Below, piece after piece: positions 25,660 to 35,604 of a stretch of 64,000 nt of DNA. The notes below the pieces were generated by a model that was given only the letters and a program-made list of their open reading frames with translations, had not been told where the DNA came from and ran no database searches. Origin of the DNA: Streptomyces sp. NA02950 (lineage in GTDB: Bacteria > Actinomycetota > Actinomycetes > Streptomycetales > Streptomycetaceae); the NCBI RefSeq assembly GCF_013364155.1, contig NZ_CP054916.1, positions 682,001 through 746,000 of the forward strand, written 5' to 3'. Every line of letters starts with the position of its first letter. Position 1 is the stretch's first letter. The position numbers and the translations under genes are program-made.

Positions 25660-25766
25660 TGCGGTACATGCATGGGTCATCACGGAGAGTGAGGACAGTG
25701 GGTCGCTGGCCGCCCGGGTGCTACGGACGGTGGAACCTCACCTCGGGGTACGGCGTGGACGGGGTT

Positions 25767-25945
25767 CGCCGAGCGCCGCCCGTCACCCGACGACCGGGGC
25801 AGCCGCATCGTCGTCCTGTCCCAGCGGGGGCGGGAGTTCCCGCGCTCCACCGACAAGACCAGCCGGGGCGTGGATGACGAACTGCCGCACGCGCTCACTC
25901 CCGAGGAGTGCGGGGAACTGCACCGCCTCCTGCTGCGGGGTGGCC
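25767..25945 (+). pseudogene. MarR-family regulator, C-terminal remnant
   Basis: A plus-strand frame without start or HTH reads GFAERRPSPDDRGSRIVVLS, then QRGREF, DDELPHALTPEECGELHRLL and LRGG. The R-x-x-D/PDDRRS wing and following helix are diagnostic of MarR proteins. The first two thirds of the gene are absent, and downstream sequence (to 26070) degenerates. It is flanked by the TetR unit and a small ABM-like gene; the 25660-25766 and 25946-26218 stretches hold nothing else recognisable. Confidence 0.5.
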
Positions 25946-26218
25946 GAGTCCGAACGCGGCTGTCACCGAGGACGTGGCCGCAGGGCGACCGGCTGACGCC
26001 ACGGCGGGATCGGCGCGAGCGGCGGCTCGTCCCCGCCTACCGGCGCGGTCGGCTGCACCTCGAGGGCTGACCTCACCACGCCCCAGCCACCAGGGCCCGC
26101 CATTCGGACCACCGGCCGGCTCCTTCCGGTGATTGCCGGACGATTCGCGAGCGGAGGGCACGTCGCGGGGGTACGGCGCCTCCGCAGCAGATGCCCCGCA
26201 CTCGTGAGGAGATCAGCC

Positions 26219-26503
26219 GTGTACGCAGCCGTCAGACAGTACTCAGGGGTGACCGATCCGGCCGAGGCAGGGCGCCGGGTGAACGAGGGGTTCGTACCGC
26301 TCATGCGGGGGATCCCCGGCCTCCTGGCCTACTACTGGGTCGACGCCGGGAACGGTGTCATGGTCTCGACCAGTGTCTTCGAGAGCGAGGCGGGGGCCGA
26401 GGAGTCGGTCCAGCAGGCGGCGGCCTTCGTACGGGACAACCTCACGTCACTGCTCCCCAACCCGCCCCAGGTCTTCGCCGGCCAGGTCGTGGCGTCCGCA
26501 TAG
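26219..26503 (+). CDS. Small ABM-like (dimeric alpha/beta barrel) protein
   Basis: 94 aa from GTG 26219 with GAGGAG 7-8 nt upstream. The order strand-helix-strand-strand-helix (YAAVRQYSGVTDPAEAGRRV; GIPGLLAYYWVDAGNGVMVS; ESVQQAAAFVRDNLTSLLPN) and the ending QVFAGQVVASA match stand-alone antibiotic-biosynthesis-monooxygenase-like ferredoxin folds common in Streptomyces. Such proteins are cytosolic dimers; many have no known substrate and lack obvious catalytic residues, as here. It is not in an operon with neighbours. Confidence 0.75.
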   Translation: MYAAVRQYSGVTDPAEAGRRVNEGFVPLMRGIPGLLAYYWVDAGNGVMVSTSVFESEAGAEESVQQAAAFVRDNLTSLLPNPPQVFAGQVVASA

Positions 26504-26662
26504 CGGAACCACTCAAGCCGCCGCGCGACGGAAGGCCCCACAGCGATTCATCAAGTGTTGAGGTGCCGTCAACTGCTCCCTCTGTCCGACCTCCTCTACT
26601 GTCCTGCGCGGACCCCGTCGTCCGCCCCGGGGCGGCGGGACATCGTCACCCGTGGAGTCAGT

Positions 26663-27823
26663 GTGAAACGTCGCAATTTCCTGCGCGGAGCAGCAATCGG
26701 CACCTCGGCCGCCGCCTTCGGCGGCACCCTCATGAAGGGGGCGGCCTACGCCGCCCCGGCCCAGCCCGGTCCCGGCCCGTACGGCGCGCTGGGCTCCGCC
26801 GACGCCAACGGCATCCAGCTGCCCAGCGGCTTCACCAGCCGCGTCATAGCCCGGTCCGGGCAGACGGTCACGGGCAGCTCGTACACCTGGCACAACGCCC
26901 CCGACGGCGGGGCCTGCTTCGCTGACGGCAGTGGATGGATCTACGTCTCCAACTCCGAGATCAACCCCGGCGGCGGTGTCGGCGCCGTGAAGTTCAATTC
27001 CTCGGGCACCATCACCGGCGCCCACCGTGTCCTGTCCAACACCCGGCAGAACTGTGCCGGCGGCAAAACGCCCTGGAACACCTGGCTGTCCTGCGAGGAG
27101 GTCAGCCTCGGCTACGTCTATGAGACCGACCCGTGGGGCGTGAACGCCGCCACCCGCCGCGACGCCATGGGCAGATTCAAGCACGAGGCGGCCGCGGCCG
27201 ACCCGGTCCGCCATGCCATCTACCTGACCGAGGACGAGACCGACGGCTGCTTCTACCGCTTCATCCCCACCACCTGGGGCGATCTGTCCTCCGGCACACT
27301 TCAGGTCCTCAAGGCCGGTACGGGCACCTCCGGATCGTTCACCTGGGGGAACGTCCCCGACCCCGACGGCTCCCCGACCACCACCCGCAACCAGGTCTCC
27401 GGCGCCAAACGGTTCAACGGCGGCGAAGGCTGCCACTACGCGAACGACACCGTCTGGTTCACCACCAAGGGCGACAACCGCGTGTGGCAGCTGAACCTCG
27501 CCAACAGCACCTACGAGCTGGCCTACGACGACTCCCTCGTCATCGGTGGCAACGCTCCGCTCACCGGTGTGGACAACGTCACCGGCTCCTCCTCCGGCGA
27601 CCTCTTCGTCGCCGAGGACGGAGGAAACATGGAGATCTGCATCATCACCCCGGATGACATCGTCGCGCCGTTCCTCCGCATCACCGGCCAGTCGAGCTCC
27701 GAGATCACCGGGCCCGCCTTCTCACCCAACGGCAACCGGCTGTACTTCTCCTCGCAGCGCGGGACCACGGGCAGTTCCTCGGGCGGCATCACCTACGAAG
27801 TGACCGGACCCTTCCGCAGCTGA
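26663..27823 (+). CDS. Tat-exported PhoX-like (DUF839) protein
   Basis: 386 aa from GTG 26663, with GGAG 6 nt upstream. The signal begins VKRRNFLRGAAIGTSAAAFG, a twin-arginine (RRNFLRG) Tat signal ending near AYA-AP. The mature part is a PhoX-type beta-propeller: GGVGAVKFNSSGTITGAHRV, NTWLSCEEV, FKHEAAAADPVRHAIYLTED, GGEGCHYANDTVWFTTKGDN, VDNVTGSSSGDLFVAEDG. Calcium/iron-dependent PhoX phosphatases are exported folded via Tat. This is the shorter actinomycete type, so phosphatase activity is plausible rather than certain. No Pho box was identified. A perfect hairpin follows. Confidence 0.85.
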   Translation: MKRRNFLRGAAIGTSAAAFGGTLMKGAAYAAPAQPGPGPYGALGSADANGIQLPSGFTSRVIARSGQTVTGSSYTWHNAPDGGACFADGSGWIYVSNSEINPGGGVGAVKFNSSGTITGAHRVLSNTRQNCAGGKTPWNTWLSCEEVSLGYVYETDPWGVNAATRRDAMGRFKHEAAAADPVRHAIYLTEDETDGCFYRFIPTTWGDLSSGTLQVLKAGTGTSGSFTWGNVPDPDGSPTTTRNQVSGAKRFNGGEGCHYANDTVWFTTKGDNRVWQLNLANSTYELAYDDSLVIGGNAPLTGVDNVTGSSSGDLFVAEDGGNMEICIITPDDIVAPFLRITGQSSSEITGPAFSPNGNRLYFSSQRGTTGSSSGGITYEVTGPFRS

Positions 27824-27832
27824 CGGTGGGCC

Positions 27833-27869
27833 GGGTCTCGGACCAGGCCGAGTGCCTGGTCCGAGACCC
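27833..27869 (+). terminator. Strong hairpin terminator after the PhoX-like gene
   Basis: A perfect 16-bp stem (GGGTCTCGGACCAGGC, 27833-27848, with its complement at 27854-27869) around a 5-nt loop, 10 bp after the stop. It insulates the Tc toxin locus from upstream transcription. Confidence 0.85.
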
Positions 27870-27934
27870 CGGACTCCTCGGCCCTCGTGCTCCCTCGTCA
27901 CCTCGCCGCCATCCCACATCACCCGAACAGGCTA

Positions 27935-27963
27935 TTGGTTCGCATTTATCGCAAAGCTACAGT
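27935..27963 (+). promoter_or_regulatory. Candidate promoter of the Tc toxin operon
   Basis: TTGGTT (27935-27940) and TACAGT (27958-27963) are exactly 17 bp apart, within the most AT-rich part of the 200-bp gap before the toxin gene. This places the start of transcription about 55 bp before ATG 28024. No activator site was recognised. Confidence 0.45.
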
Positions 27964-28023
27964 CATCTTTGTCACGGGCTGTACTGGCCTATGCGACATG
28001 CGCAAGGCTCCGGGGGGATCGCC

Positions 28024-31000
28024 ATGTGGGACGCCGTTGCTTCGTCACGCCCAACTCCAGTCGACAGCGTCACCGCCGCGCCTGATCCGGCAGCGGGGCC
28101 GGGGGCGGGGGCATTCCAGCCGCCGACCGTGTCACTGCCCAAGGGGGGCGGGGCGGTTCGTGGGATCGGCGAGAAGTTCGAGAGCAACGCGGTCAACGGC
28201 ACCGGCACACTCACCGTGCCCCTGGCCACCAGTCCCGGGCGAAGCGGTTTCGGGCCGTCGCTCACCCTGCGGTACGACTCCGGGGCGGGCAACGGCCCGT
28301 TCGGATTCGGCTGGCGATTATCCCTGCCGGCGATCACACGCAAGACGGACAAGGGCCTGCCGCGCTACACCTCCGAGGACGTGTTCACATTGTCCGGCGC
28401 GGAGGACCTCGTCCCCGAGCCCGAGCCGCTGTCCCGCGTGGACGCCGGGCGCGCATACGACGTGCGGCGGTATCGCCCGCGCATCGAGGGTCTGTTCGCC
28501 AGGATCGAGAGATGGACGGACACGGTCTCGGGTGAGACCCACTGGAGGTCGGTCTCACCCAGCAACGTCACCACCGTCTACGGCCGGACACCCAGCAGCC
28601 GGATCGCCGACCCGGCGGACAGCGGCCGTGTCTTCAGCTGGCTGATCTGCCAGAGCTACGACGACACCGGCAACGCCGTGGTCTACGAGTACAAGGCGGA
28701 GGACTCCGAGGGGATCGACCCCTGTCTGCCGCACGAGCGGCACCGCTCGCCGATGGACCGTTCGGCCAACCGGTATCTGAAGCGGGTGAAGTACGGCAAT
28801 CGCCCGTCACGGCTGGCCGACCCGCAACTGTCCCAAGCCAGTTGGATGTTCGAGCTCGTCCTCGACTACGGCGAGCATGACATGGCCGATCCACGCCCGG
28901 ACGGGACCGCCCCCTGGGGTTGTCGTGAGGACGCGTTCTCCACCCACCGCGCGGGCTTCGAGATCCGTAACTACCGGCTGTGCCGACGGGTGCTGATGTT
29001 CCATCACTTCCCCGGCGAGCCGGGGGTCGGCCAGGACTGTCTGACCCGCTCCACCGACTTCTCCTACCGTGAGGACCCGGCGGCCTCGTTCCTCGCCTCG
29101 GTGACCCAGGCCGGGTACCGGCGCCGGGACGAAGGCGGCTATCTGCGGAAGCCGATGCCCCCGCTGGACCTGCGCTACAGCGAGGCGGTCATCGACCCAC
29201 AGCTGCATGAACTGCCACCGGAGAGTCTGGAGCACCTTCCGGCCGGGCCGGACGCGCCGGGATACCAGTGGGTCGATCTCGACGGCGAAGGCATCGCGGG
29301 CGTCCTCACCGAGCAGGGCGGGGGCTGGTTCTACGCACCGGCCCTCGGCGCCGGCCGCTACGGCCCTCTGAAGGAGGTCGCCACCCGCCCGTCCACCGGC
29401 GTGCTCGGCGGTGGTCGCCCACAGCTCATCGACCTCGCCGGGGACGGACGCCTGGACCTCGTCGACTTCGGCGGCACCGCGCCCGGCTTCCACGAGCGCA
29501 CGGAGCGGCGGGACTGGTCGCGCTTCCGCCCGTTCTCCTCGCTGCCCACCGTGGACTGGCACGATCCCCAGCTGCGCCTGGTGGACCTGACGGGCGACGG
29601 CCATGCCGATGTGCTGATCACCGAGGAGGACGTGCTCAGCTGGCACTCCTCGCTGGCCGAGGAGGGATTCGGGCCCGCACAGCGCACCCATCCGCCGCTG
29701 GGCGAGGAGCACGGCCCCCGCGTGGTGCTCGCCGATGCCGAACAGTCGCTCCACCTGGCGGACATGTCCGGCGACGGCCTGTCCGACCTGGTCCGGATCC
29801 GCAACGGAGAGGTGTGCTACTGGCCCAGCCTCGGCTACGGCCGGTTCGGAGCCAAGGTCGACATGGACGGCGCGCCGTGGTTCGACGAGCCGGATCACTT
29901 CGACCCGCGGCGGATCAGACTGGCCGATACCGACGGCTCCGGCACCACCGACCTCATCTACCTCCACCGCTCATCGGTCCGCCTCTACGCCAACCACTCG
30001 GGAAACGCCTGGGCCCCGCCCCATGAGCTGCCGGTCTCCTTCCCGCGGGCGGACAGCGTCTCCCAGGTCTCGGTGGTGGACCTGCTCGGCAGCGGCACCG
30101 CCTGTCTGGTGTGGTCCTCTCCCCTGCCGGGCGACAGTGGACGTCAGGTGCGCTATGTCGATCTGATGGGCGGCCGCAAACCGCACCTCCTGGTGGAGGT
30201 GCGCAACAACCTGGGCGCCGAGACCCACGTCGCCTATGCGCCGTCGACCCGGTTCCATCTGGAGGACAAGGCCGCGGGCAGGCCGTGGCTCACCCGGCTG
30301 CCGTTCCCGGTGCAGGTGGTCGAGCGGGTCGAGACCCTGGACCGGATCAGCGGAAACCGCTTGGTCACCAGGTACGCGTACCACCACGGCCATTTCGACG
30401 GTACCGAGCGCGAGTTCCGGGGCTTCGGGATGGTGGAGCAGTGGGACACCGAGAGCTTCGCCGCACTGGACGCGTCCGGCGCCACGAACGCCGATGAGGC
30501 ACACCACGTCCCGCCCGTTCTGACCCGGACGTGGTTCCACACCGGTGCGGTCGGTCAAAACCGCCTTCGCGCAGAGCAGTTGGAGCGCGCGTACGGGGGG
30601 CGGTCGCTGCTTCCCGGCACCGTCCTGCCCCCGGTGTCGCTCACCCCCGATGAGGAGCGGCAGGCGTGCCGCGCGCTCAAGGGCTCGATGCTGCGCCAGG
30701 AGGTGTACGCGCTCGACGCCACGGAAGCCGAGCCGCGGCCGTACACCGTGGTCGAGCGCAATTACACGGTCAGGCTGATACGCCACGCCCACGGCGAGCA
30801 ACCGCCCGGGGGCGAACCGCCCTACGCGGTCTTCTTCGTCCACCCGCGCGAGACCCTCACCGCACACCATGAGCGCATGCTGTACGACGTCGAGGGACAA
30901 CCGAGCGCCGACCCCCGGGTCAGCCATGAACTGGTCCTGGCCGTGGACGACTTCGGCAATGTGCTGCGGTCGGCGTCGGTCGGGTACGGCCGCCGCCATC

Positions 31001-34000
31001 CCGATCCCGACCCGGCGCTCACCCCCGAGGACCGGGCACGGCAACACCGGCGCCATGTCGTGCACACCGAGCACCGTTACACCCACGCGGTGGACGAGCC
31101 GGACGCCTACCGCACGCCGGTGCGCTGCGAGAGCCGGGCGTGGGAGCTGCTGGCCCTGAGTCCTGACGGCCCGCTGTTCGGCCTGGAGGAGCTGGACCGG
31201 GCGCTCACCGCGACCACCCGGGAGCTGCCGTACGAGGAGTGGGACGCCGATCCGCCGGAGCCCGCTCGGCGGCTGATCGAGCACACCCGCACGCTGTTCC
31301 GGCGTGATGACCTCACCGGGCCGCTGCCACTCGGCGCCCTGGAGCCGAAGGCACTGCCGTACGCCGGGTACCGGCTGGCCTTCACCCCCAGTCTGCTGAC
31401 CGAGCTCTACGGCGACCGGGTGGACGAGACCTTGGTCTCCGGCCCCGGGGGCTATGTCCGGCTGGCGGGCCACGACGGCTGGTGGATCCCGTCCGGCCGG
31501 GTCTTCTACTCCCCGGCGGAGGTCGACGAACTCGGCCACGCCCGGCGGCACTTCTTCCTCCCCCACCGTGCCCAGGATCCGTTCGGCGCGATCACCGAGG
31601 TGGCCTACGACCCGTACGACCTGCTGGTCCAGCAGGTGCGGGACGCGGTGGGCAATGTGGTCACGGCGGGTGAGCGTGACCCCGAGGGCCGTCTCTCCCG
31701 CAATGGAAACGACTACCGCGTACTGCTGCCGGGCACGGTCATGGACCCCAACCGCAACCGCTCGGAAGCCGCCTTCGACGCACTCGGGATGGTGGTCGGC
31801 ACCGCGGTACGGGGCAAACCGGAGGAGTTGCTCGGCGACACGCTCGACGCCTTCGACCCCGACCCGGACGAGGAGACGGTCGGCGCCTACTTCGATGACC
31901 CGCTGAGCGACCCGCATCCGCTGCTCGGCGGCGCCGGCACCCGCCTGCTCTATGACCTGTTCGCCTACGTCCGCACCCATGACCAGGAGCGCCCCGCCTG
32001 CCCGGCGGTGGCCACCCTGGCCCGCGAGACCCACGTTTCCGACCTCGGCGACGGTGAGCGGACCCGGATCCAGCACAGCGTGTCCTACTCCGACGGGTTC
32101 GGCCGGGAGGTCCAGCAGAAGGTGCGGGCCGAGCCCGGCCCGCTGACCGACGGCGGCCCGGACATCACACCCCGCTGGGTCGGCACCGGCTGGACGGTCT
32201 TCAACAACAAGGGAAAACCGGTCCGTCAGTACGAGCCGTTCTTCTCCGCCACGCACCACTTCGAGTTCGCGGTGACGGTCGGTGTCAGCCCCGTGCTGTT
32301 CTACGATCCGCTGGAGCGGGTGGTCGCCACGCTGCGCCCTGACGACACATGGGAGAAGGTGGTCTTCGACCCGTGGCGCCGGACGAGTTGGGACGTCAAC
32401 GACACGGTGCTGCTCGACCCCCGCCGGGACCCGGACGTCGGCGGCTATGTGCGCCGCCATCTGTCCCGCGGCGATGGCTGGCGCAGCTGGTACGACCGGC
32501 GCATCGGCGGCGACCTCGGCCCCGCCCAGCGGGCGGCGGCCGAGAAGGCGGCCGGTCACGCGGCGACCCCCTCCCGCGCCTGGTTCGACAGTCTCGGCCG
32601 CACGTTCCTCGCCCTGGCCGACAATGGCTCCGCGTCGTATCCGACCCGTACTCGGCTCGACATCGAGGGCAAGGAGCGCGAGGTGATCGACGCGCTCGGA
32701 CGGGTCGTGATGCGGTACGCCTACGCGATTCCGGGCGGGCGGGTGCGCCAGGCGGGCATGGAGGCCGGCGAGCGCCTCGTGCTCAACGATGTCACCGGTA
32801 AGCCGGTGTCTTCCTGGAACGGCAGGGGTTTCCGGTTCCGCACGGAGTACGACGCGCTGCGCCGCCCGGTCCGCACCTTTGTGCGCGGCGGCGACCAGCC
32901 CGGCGAGATCCTGTACGAGAGCACCGAGTACGGCGAGGGCCGACCGGATGCTCAGCGGCTCAACCTGCTCGGCCACACCTTCCGGTCACGGGACGGCGCC
33001 GGTGTCGCCACGAGCGCCGCCTATGACTTCAAGGGCAATCTGCTCCACGCTCGGCGCCGATTGGCGGTGGAATACCGCCGGTCCCCCGACTGGGCGGGCG
33101 ATGTGGAGCTGGAGGACCACGACTACACCAGCTCCACGCGCTACGACGCCCTCAACCGTCCGACGCGGCTGACCGCCCCGGACGGCAGTGTGACCCGCCC
33201 CGTGTACAACGAGGCCAACCTCCTCGAACGCCTCAGCTCCCAGCTGCGGAGCGCGACACAGCCGACAGCCTTCGTCGCGGGCATCGACTACAACGCACGC
33301 GGTCAGCGAACATCCATCGCGTACGACAACGGTGTGCGCACCGTCTACTCCTACGACCCATTGACCTTCCGTCTGACGGGGCTCCGCACGATGCGCGGCC
33401 AGACGGCGCTCCAGGACCTGGCCTACACCTATGACCCGGCCGGAAACATCACCCGCGTCGAGGACGGCGCCCAGCAGACGGTCTTCTTCCGCAACCGCCG
33501 CGTGGAGCCGAGTGCCGACTTCACCTACGACGCGCTGTACCGCCTGGTCGAAGCCACCGGGCGCGAGCACCTCGGCCAAGCCGGTGGCGTTTCGGTCCCC
33601 ACCAGCCAGGACGACGCTCCTCGGGTGCGCCTGGCCCACCCGGGCGACGGTGACGCGCTCGGCCGTTACGTGCAGCGATATGTCTACGATGCCGTCGGCA
33701 ACATCCTCTCGATGGCCCACCGGGGCGATGACCCGTCCCGGCCCGGCTGGACCCGCGACTACCGCTACGCCGAACCCAGCCTCCTGGAGCCGGAACGGGC
33801 CGGGAACCGCCTGACGGGCACTACGGCGAGCGAGAGCGAGACGCTCCAGCCCTTCGGCTACGACGAGCACGGCAACATCACCTCCATGCCCGAGCTGCCG
33901 GTCATGCGCTGGGATGTGAAGGACCAATTGCGGGCTTGCGCACGGCAGGCCGTCACCGCCGGGTCACCTGAAACCACGTATTACACCTACGATTCCGGCG

Positions 34001-35544
34001 GTCTGCGCATCCGTAAGGTGACCGACCACCGGAAGGGGAGGCGGAAAGCCGAGAGGATCTCCTTCGGAGCCTTCGAGATCTACCGGGAGTTCGCGGGCGA
34101 TGGCACCGTGGCGCTGGCTCGCGAAACGTTGCACATCCTCGATGACAAGCGGCTCATCGCGCTGGTGGAGACCCGCACCGAGGGCATGGACGCCGGTCCG
34201 CAGCAGCTCGTGCGGTATCAGCTCGCCAATCATCTCGGCTCGGCCGCTCTGGAATTGGACGCGGACGCGGACATCATCTCGTACGAGGAGTACTACCCCT
34301 ACGGCAGCACCTCGTACCAGGCCGTCCGCAGCCGGACGGAGACTCCGAAGCGCTACCGCTGGACCGGGAGGGAACGCGACGAGGAATCCGGCCTGAACTA
34401 TCACGGGGCCCGGTTCTACATCCCCTGGCTCGGCCGCTGGACGAGCTGCGATCCGGCAGGGCTGGCGGACGGACCGAATGTCTATTGCTATGTGCGTAAC
34501 CGCCCGCTGGTAGCGGTCGATCCACAGGGCCGACAGAGCGCGGACTCGCAGGAAATGATGATGGGCATGATGTGGGACCGCATGGGCCAGGAATTCAGTG
34601 CCATGATCGAGTCGATTTTCGGTGGCAAGGCCTATGTGAACCCCAGGGCCAACAGGGTCGAGTACTCGCCCCCGGAGGGCGGGGTCGGCGGCATGGTCGG
34701 CGGAGTGGTGCGGGCCGGGACCCTGCGGCTCGTACCGATCGAAAACAACCCGACACCCGCCAGTGTGGTCGGTCTGGAAGTCGGGGCGGGGTTCGTTCCG
34801 GTCCTGGATCCGGGGGCACGGCTCGTCACCGGGACGACGGTCACGGGCCAGGACACCAGCCGTCTGTGGGCCGGTGTCCAATTCGGCCTCGATGTACTGC
34901 CGTTCGCCATGGAACTGCATGCGGCGAGCGCGGAGAGCCGGGCCGTGAGCGCCGCCTCACGGGCCGAGACCACCACCGTGCGTGCGGCCTCCGAGGCATC
35001 GACGGTGGAGCGGCAGGCGAACAATGCGACGCGGGTGGTGTCGGCACCGCCCCCGGAGCCGGTACCGGCTTCCTTCGACACCGCGTTCGACCTGAACGCC
35101 AGAGGTGCGATGACCGGTGGAGGTTACATCTCCACCGGACCGGTATCGGCCGGTTCGACCGAGCGGCTCACCAGAGCCATCGAGAACAGGATGCGAGCCC
35201 TGGGGATTCCGCAGACGAATATCGGAATCCCATGGGAAGGGGGCCGGGGGTACAACCCGGCCGGCGGGACGGTCGGCGGAAATGTCGCCGGTGTCGGTAT
35301 CAACGTGGACCCGGGCGTCCTGGAGCCGGTGGTGGGCTGGGCCGAGTGGAACAACGCTTCGCTCTCCACCCGTGTTGACACGGTGATCGCTCACGAGTGG
35401 TTCGAGTTCCACGGCGTCTCACATGCCGAAGCGGTCCGGCTTGGACGTACCGCGGGGTCCCCGCTCCCGATCAGCGCCGAAGCGCAACAGCTTCTCAAGA
35501 CCTTCCCATCCCCTCCTCCGGCACCACCTCCATCGACGCCCTGA
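28024..35544 (+). CDS. Fused TcB-TcC Tc-toxin component with C-terminal toxin cargo
   Basis: 2506 aa; ATG 28024 follows a GGGGGGA 6 nt upstream. Order: SpvB domain (about 38-330; LPKGGGAVRGIGEKFESNAV, FGPSLTLRYDSGAGNGPFGF); FG-GAP-like repeats (about 470-650; DLTGDGHADVLITEEDV, DMSGDGLSDLVRIRNGE); TcdB middle domains (about 670-1000); YD/RHS repeats (about 1250-2130). The RHS core ends RYRWTGRERDEESGLNYHGA, then DPAG (Asp2143) and DPQG (Asp2166), the aspartate pair that self-cleaves TcC. TcB and TcC form a hollow cocoon enclosing the cargo, which is injected through the TcA pore. The 340-residue cargo has a pretoxin-like segment (about 2249-2310; GAGFVPVLDPGARLVTGTTV) and an uncharacterised end with AHEWFEFHGVSHAE (His2457). 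No signal peptide; the target is unknown. Confidence 0.9.
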   Translation: MWDAVASSRPTPVDSVTAAPDPAAGPGAGAFQPPTVSLPKGGGAVRGIGEKFESNAVNGTGTLTVPLATSPGRSGFGPSLTLRYDSGAGNGPFGFGWRLSLPAITRKTDKGLPRYTSEDVFTLSGAEDLVPEPEPLSRVDAGRAYDVRRYRPRIEGLFARIERWTDTVSGETHWRSVSPSNVTTVYGRTPSSRIADPADSGRVFSWLICQSYDDTGNAVVYEYKAEDSEGIDPCLPHERHRSPMDRSANRYLKRVKYGNRPSRLADPQLSQASWMFELVLDYGEHDMADPRPDGTAPWGCREDAFSTHRAGFEIRNYRLCRRVLMFHHFPGEPGVGQDCLTRSTDFSYREDPAASFLASVTQAGYRRRDEGGYLRKPMPPLDLRYSEAVIDPQLHELPPESLEHLPAGPDAPGYQWVDLDGEGIAGVLTEQGGGWFYAPALGAGRYGPLKEVATRPSTGVLGGGRPQLIDLAGDGRLDLVDFGGTAPGFHERTERRDWSRFRPFSSLPTVDWHDPQLRLVDLTGDGHADVLITEEDVLSWHSSLAEEGFGPAQRTHPPLGEEHGPRVVLADAEQSLHLADMSGDGLSDLVRIRNGEVCYWPSLGYGRFGAKVDMDGAPWFDEPDHFDPRRIRLADTDGSGTTDLIYLHRSSVRLYANHSGNAWAPPHELPVSFPRADSVSQVSVVDLLGSGTACLVWSSPLPGDSGRQVRYVDLMGGRKPHLLVEVRNNLGAETHVAYAPSTRFHLEDKAAGRPWLTRLPFPVQVVERVETLDRISGNRLVTRYAYHHGHFDGTEREFRGFGMVEQWDTESFAALDASGATNADEAHHVPPVLTRTWFHTGAVGQNRLRAEQLERAYGGRSLLPGTVLPPVSLTPDEERQACRALKGSMLRQEVYALDATEAEPRPYTVVERNYTVRLIRHAHGEQPPGGEPPYAVFFVHPRETLTAHHERMLYDVEGQPSADPRVSHELVLAVDDFGNVLRSASVGYGRRHPDPDPALTPEDRARQHRRHVVHTEHRYTHAVDEPDAYRTPVRCESRAWELLALSPDGPLFGLEELDRALTATTRELPYEEWDADPPEPARRLIEHTRTLFRRDDLTGPLPLGALEPKALPYAGYRLAFTPSLLTELYGDRVDETLVSGPGGYVRLAGHDGWWIPSGRVFYSPAEVDELGHARRHFFLPHRAQDPFGAITEVAYDPYDLLVQQVRDAVGNVVTAGERDPEGRLSRNGNDYRVLLPGTVMDPNRNRSEAAFDALGMVVGTAVRGKPEELLGDTLDAFDPDPDEETVGAYFDDPLSDPHPLLGGAGTRLLYDLFAYVRTHDQERPACPAVATLARETHVSDLGDGERTRIQHSVSYSDGFGREVQQKVRAEPGPLTDGGPDITPRWVGTGWTVFNNKGKPVRQYEPFFSATHHFEFAVTVGVSPVLFYDPLERVVATLRPDDTWEKVVFDPWRRTSWDVNDTVLLDPRRDPDVGGYVRRHLSRGDGWRSWYDRRIGGDLGPAQRAAAEKAAGHAATPSRAWFDSLGRTFLALADNGSASYPTRTRLDIEGKEREVIDALGRVVMRYAYAIPGGRVRQAGMEAGERLVLNDVTGKPVSSWNGRGFRFRTEYDALRRPVRTFVRGGDQPGEILYESTEYGEGRPDAQRLNLLGHTFRSRDGAGVATSAAYDFKGNLLHARRRLAVEYRRSPDWAGDVELEDHDYTSSTRYDALNRPTRLTAPDGSVTRPVYNEANLLERLSSQLRSATQPTAFVAGIDYNARGQRTSIAYDNGVRTVYSYDPLTFRLTGLRTMRGQTALQDLAYTYDPAGNITRVEDGAQQTVFFRNRRVEPSADFTYDALYRLVEATGREHLGQAGGVSVPTSQDDAPRVRLAHPGDGDALGRYVQRYVYDAVGNILSMAHRGDDPSRPGWTRDYRYAEPSLLEPERAGNRLTGTTASESETLQPFGYDEHGNITSMPELPVMRWDVKDQLRACARQAVTAGSPETTYYTYDSGGLRIRKVTDHRKGRRKAERISFGAFEIYREFAGDGTVALARETLHILDDKRLIALVETRTEGMDAGPQQLVRYQLANHLGSAALELDADADIISYEEYYPYGSTSYQAVRSRTETPKRYRWTGRERDEESGLNYHGARFYIPWLGRWTSCDPAGLADGPNVYCYVRNRPLVAVDPQGRQSADSQEMMMGMMWDRMGQEFSAMIESIFGGKAYVNPRANRVEYSPPEGGVGGMVGGVVRAGTLRLVPIENNPTPASVVGLEVGAGFVPVLDPGARLVTGTTVTGQDTSRLWAGVQFGLDVLPFAMELHAASAESRAVSAASRAETTTVRAASEASTVERQANNATRVVSAPPPEPVPASFDTAFDLNARGAMTGGGYISTGPVSAGSTERLTRAIENRMRALGIPQTNIGIPWEGGRGYNPAGGTVGGNVAGVGINVDPGVLEPVVGWAEWNNASLSTRVDTVIAHEWFEFHGVSHAEAVRLGRTAGSPLPISAEAQQLLKTFPSPPPAPPPSTP

Positions 35545-35604
35545 TGGATCCGACGCACCAACCGATGGTCAAGAATTCGCCGCGAAGACGAGGGGTGCCT
35601 CCCC

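Noticed and set aside
29971..32976. A 1001-codon open frame antisense to TcB-TcC
   Set aside because: Same reason: a shadow of the RHS/SpvB gene without start signals or family features.
35380..35440. AHEWFEFHGVSH in the Tc cargo as a classical zincin motif
   Set aside because: It is HExxE rather than HExxH, so it is reported only as a His/Glu cluster of unknown meaning.
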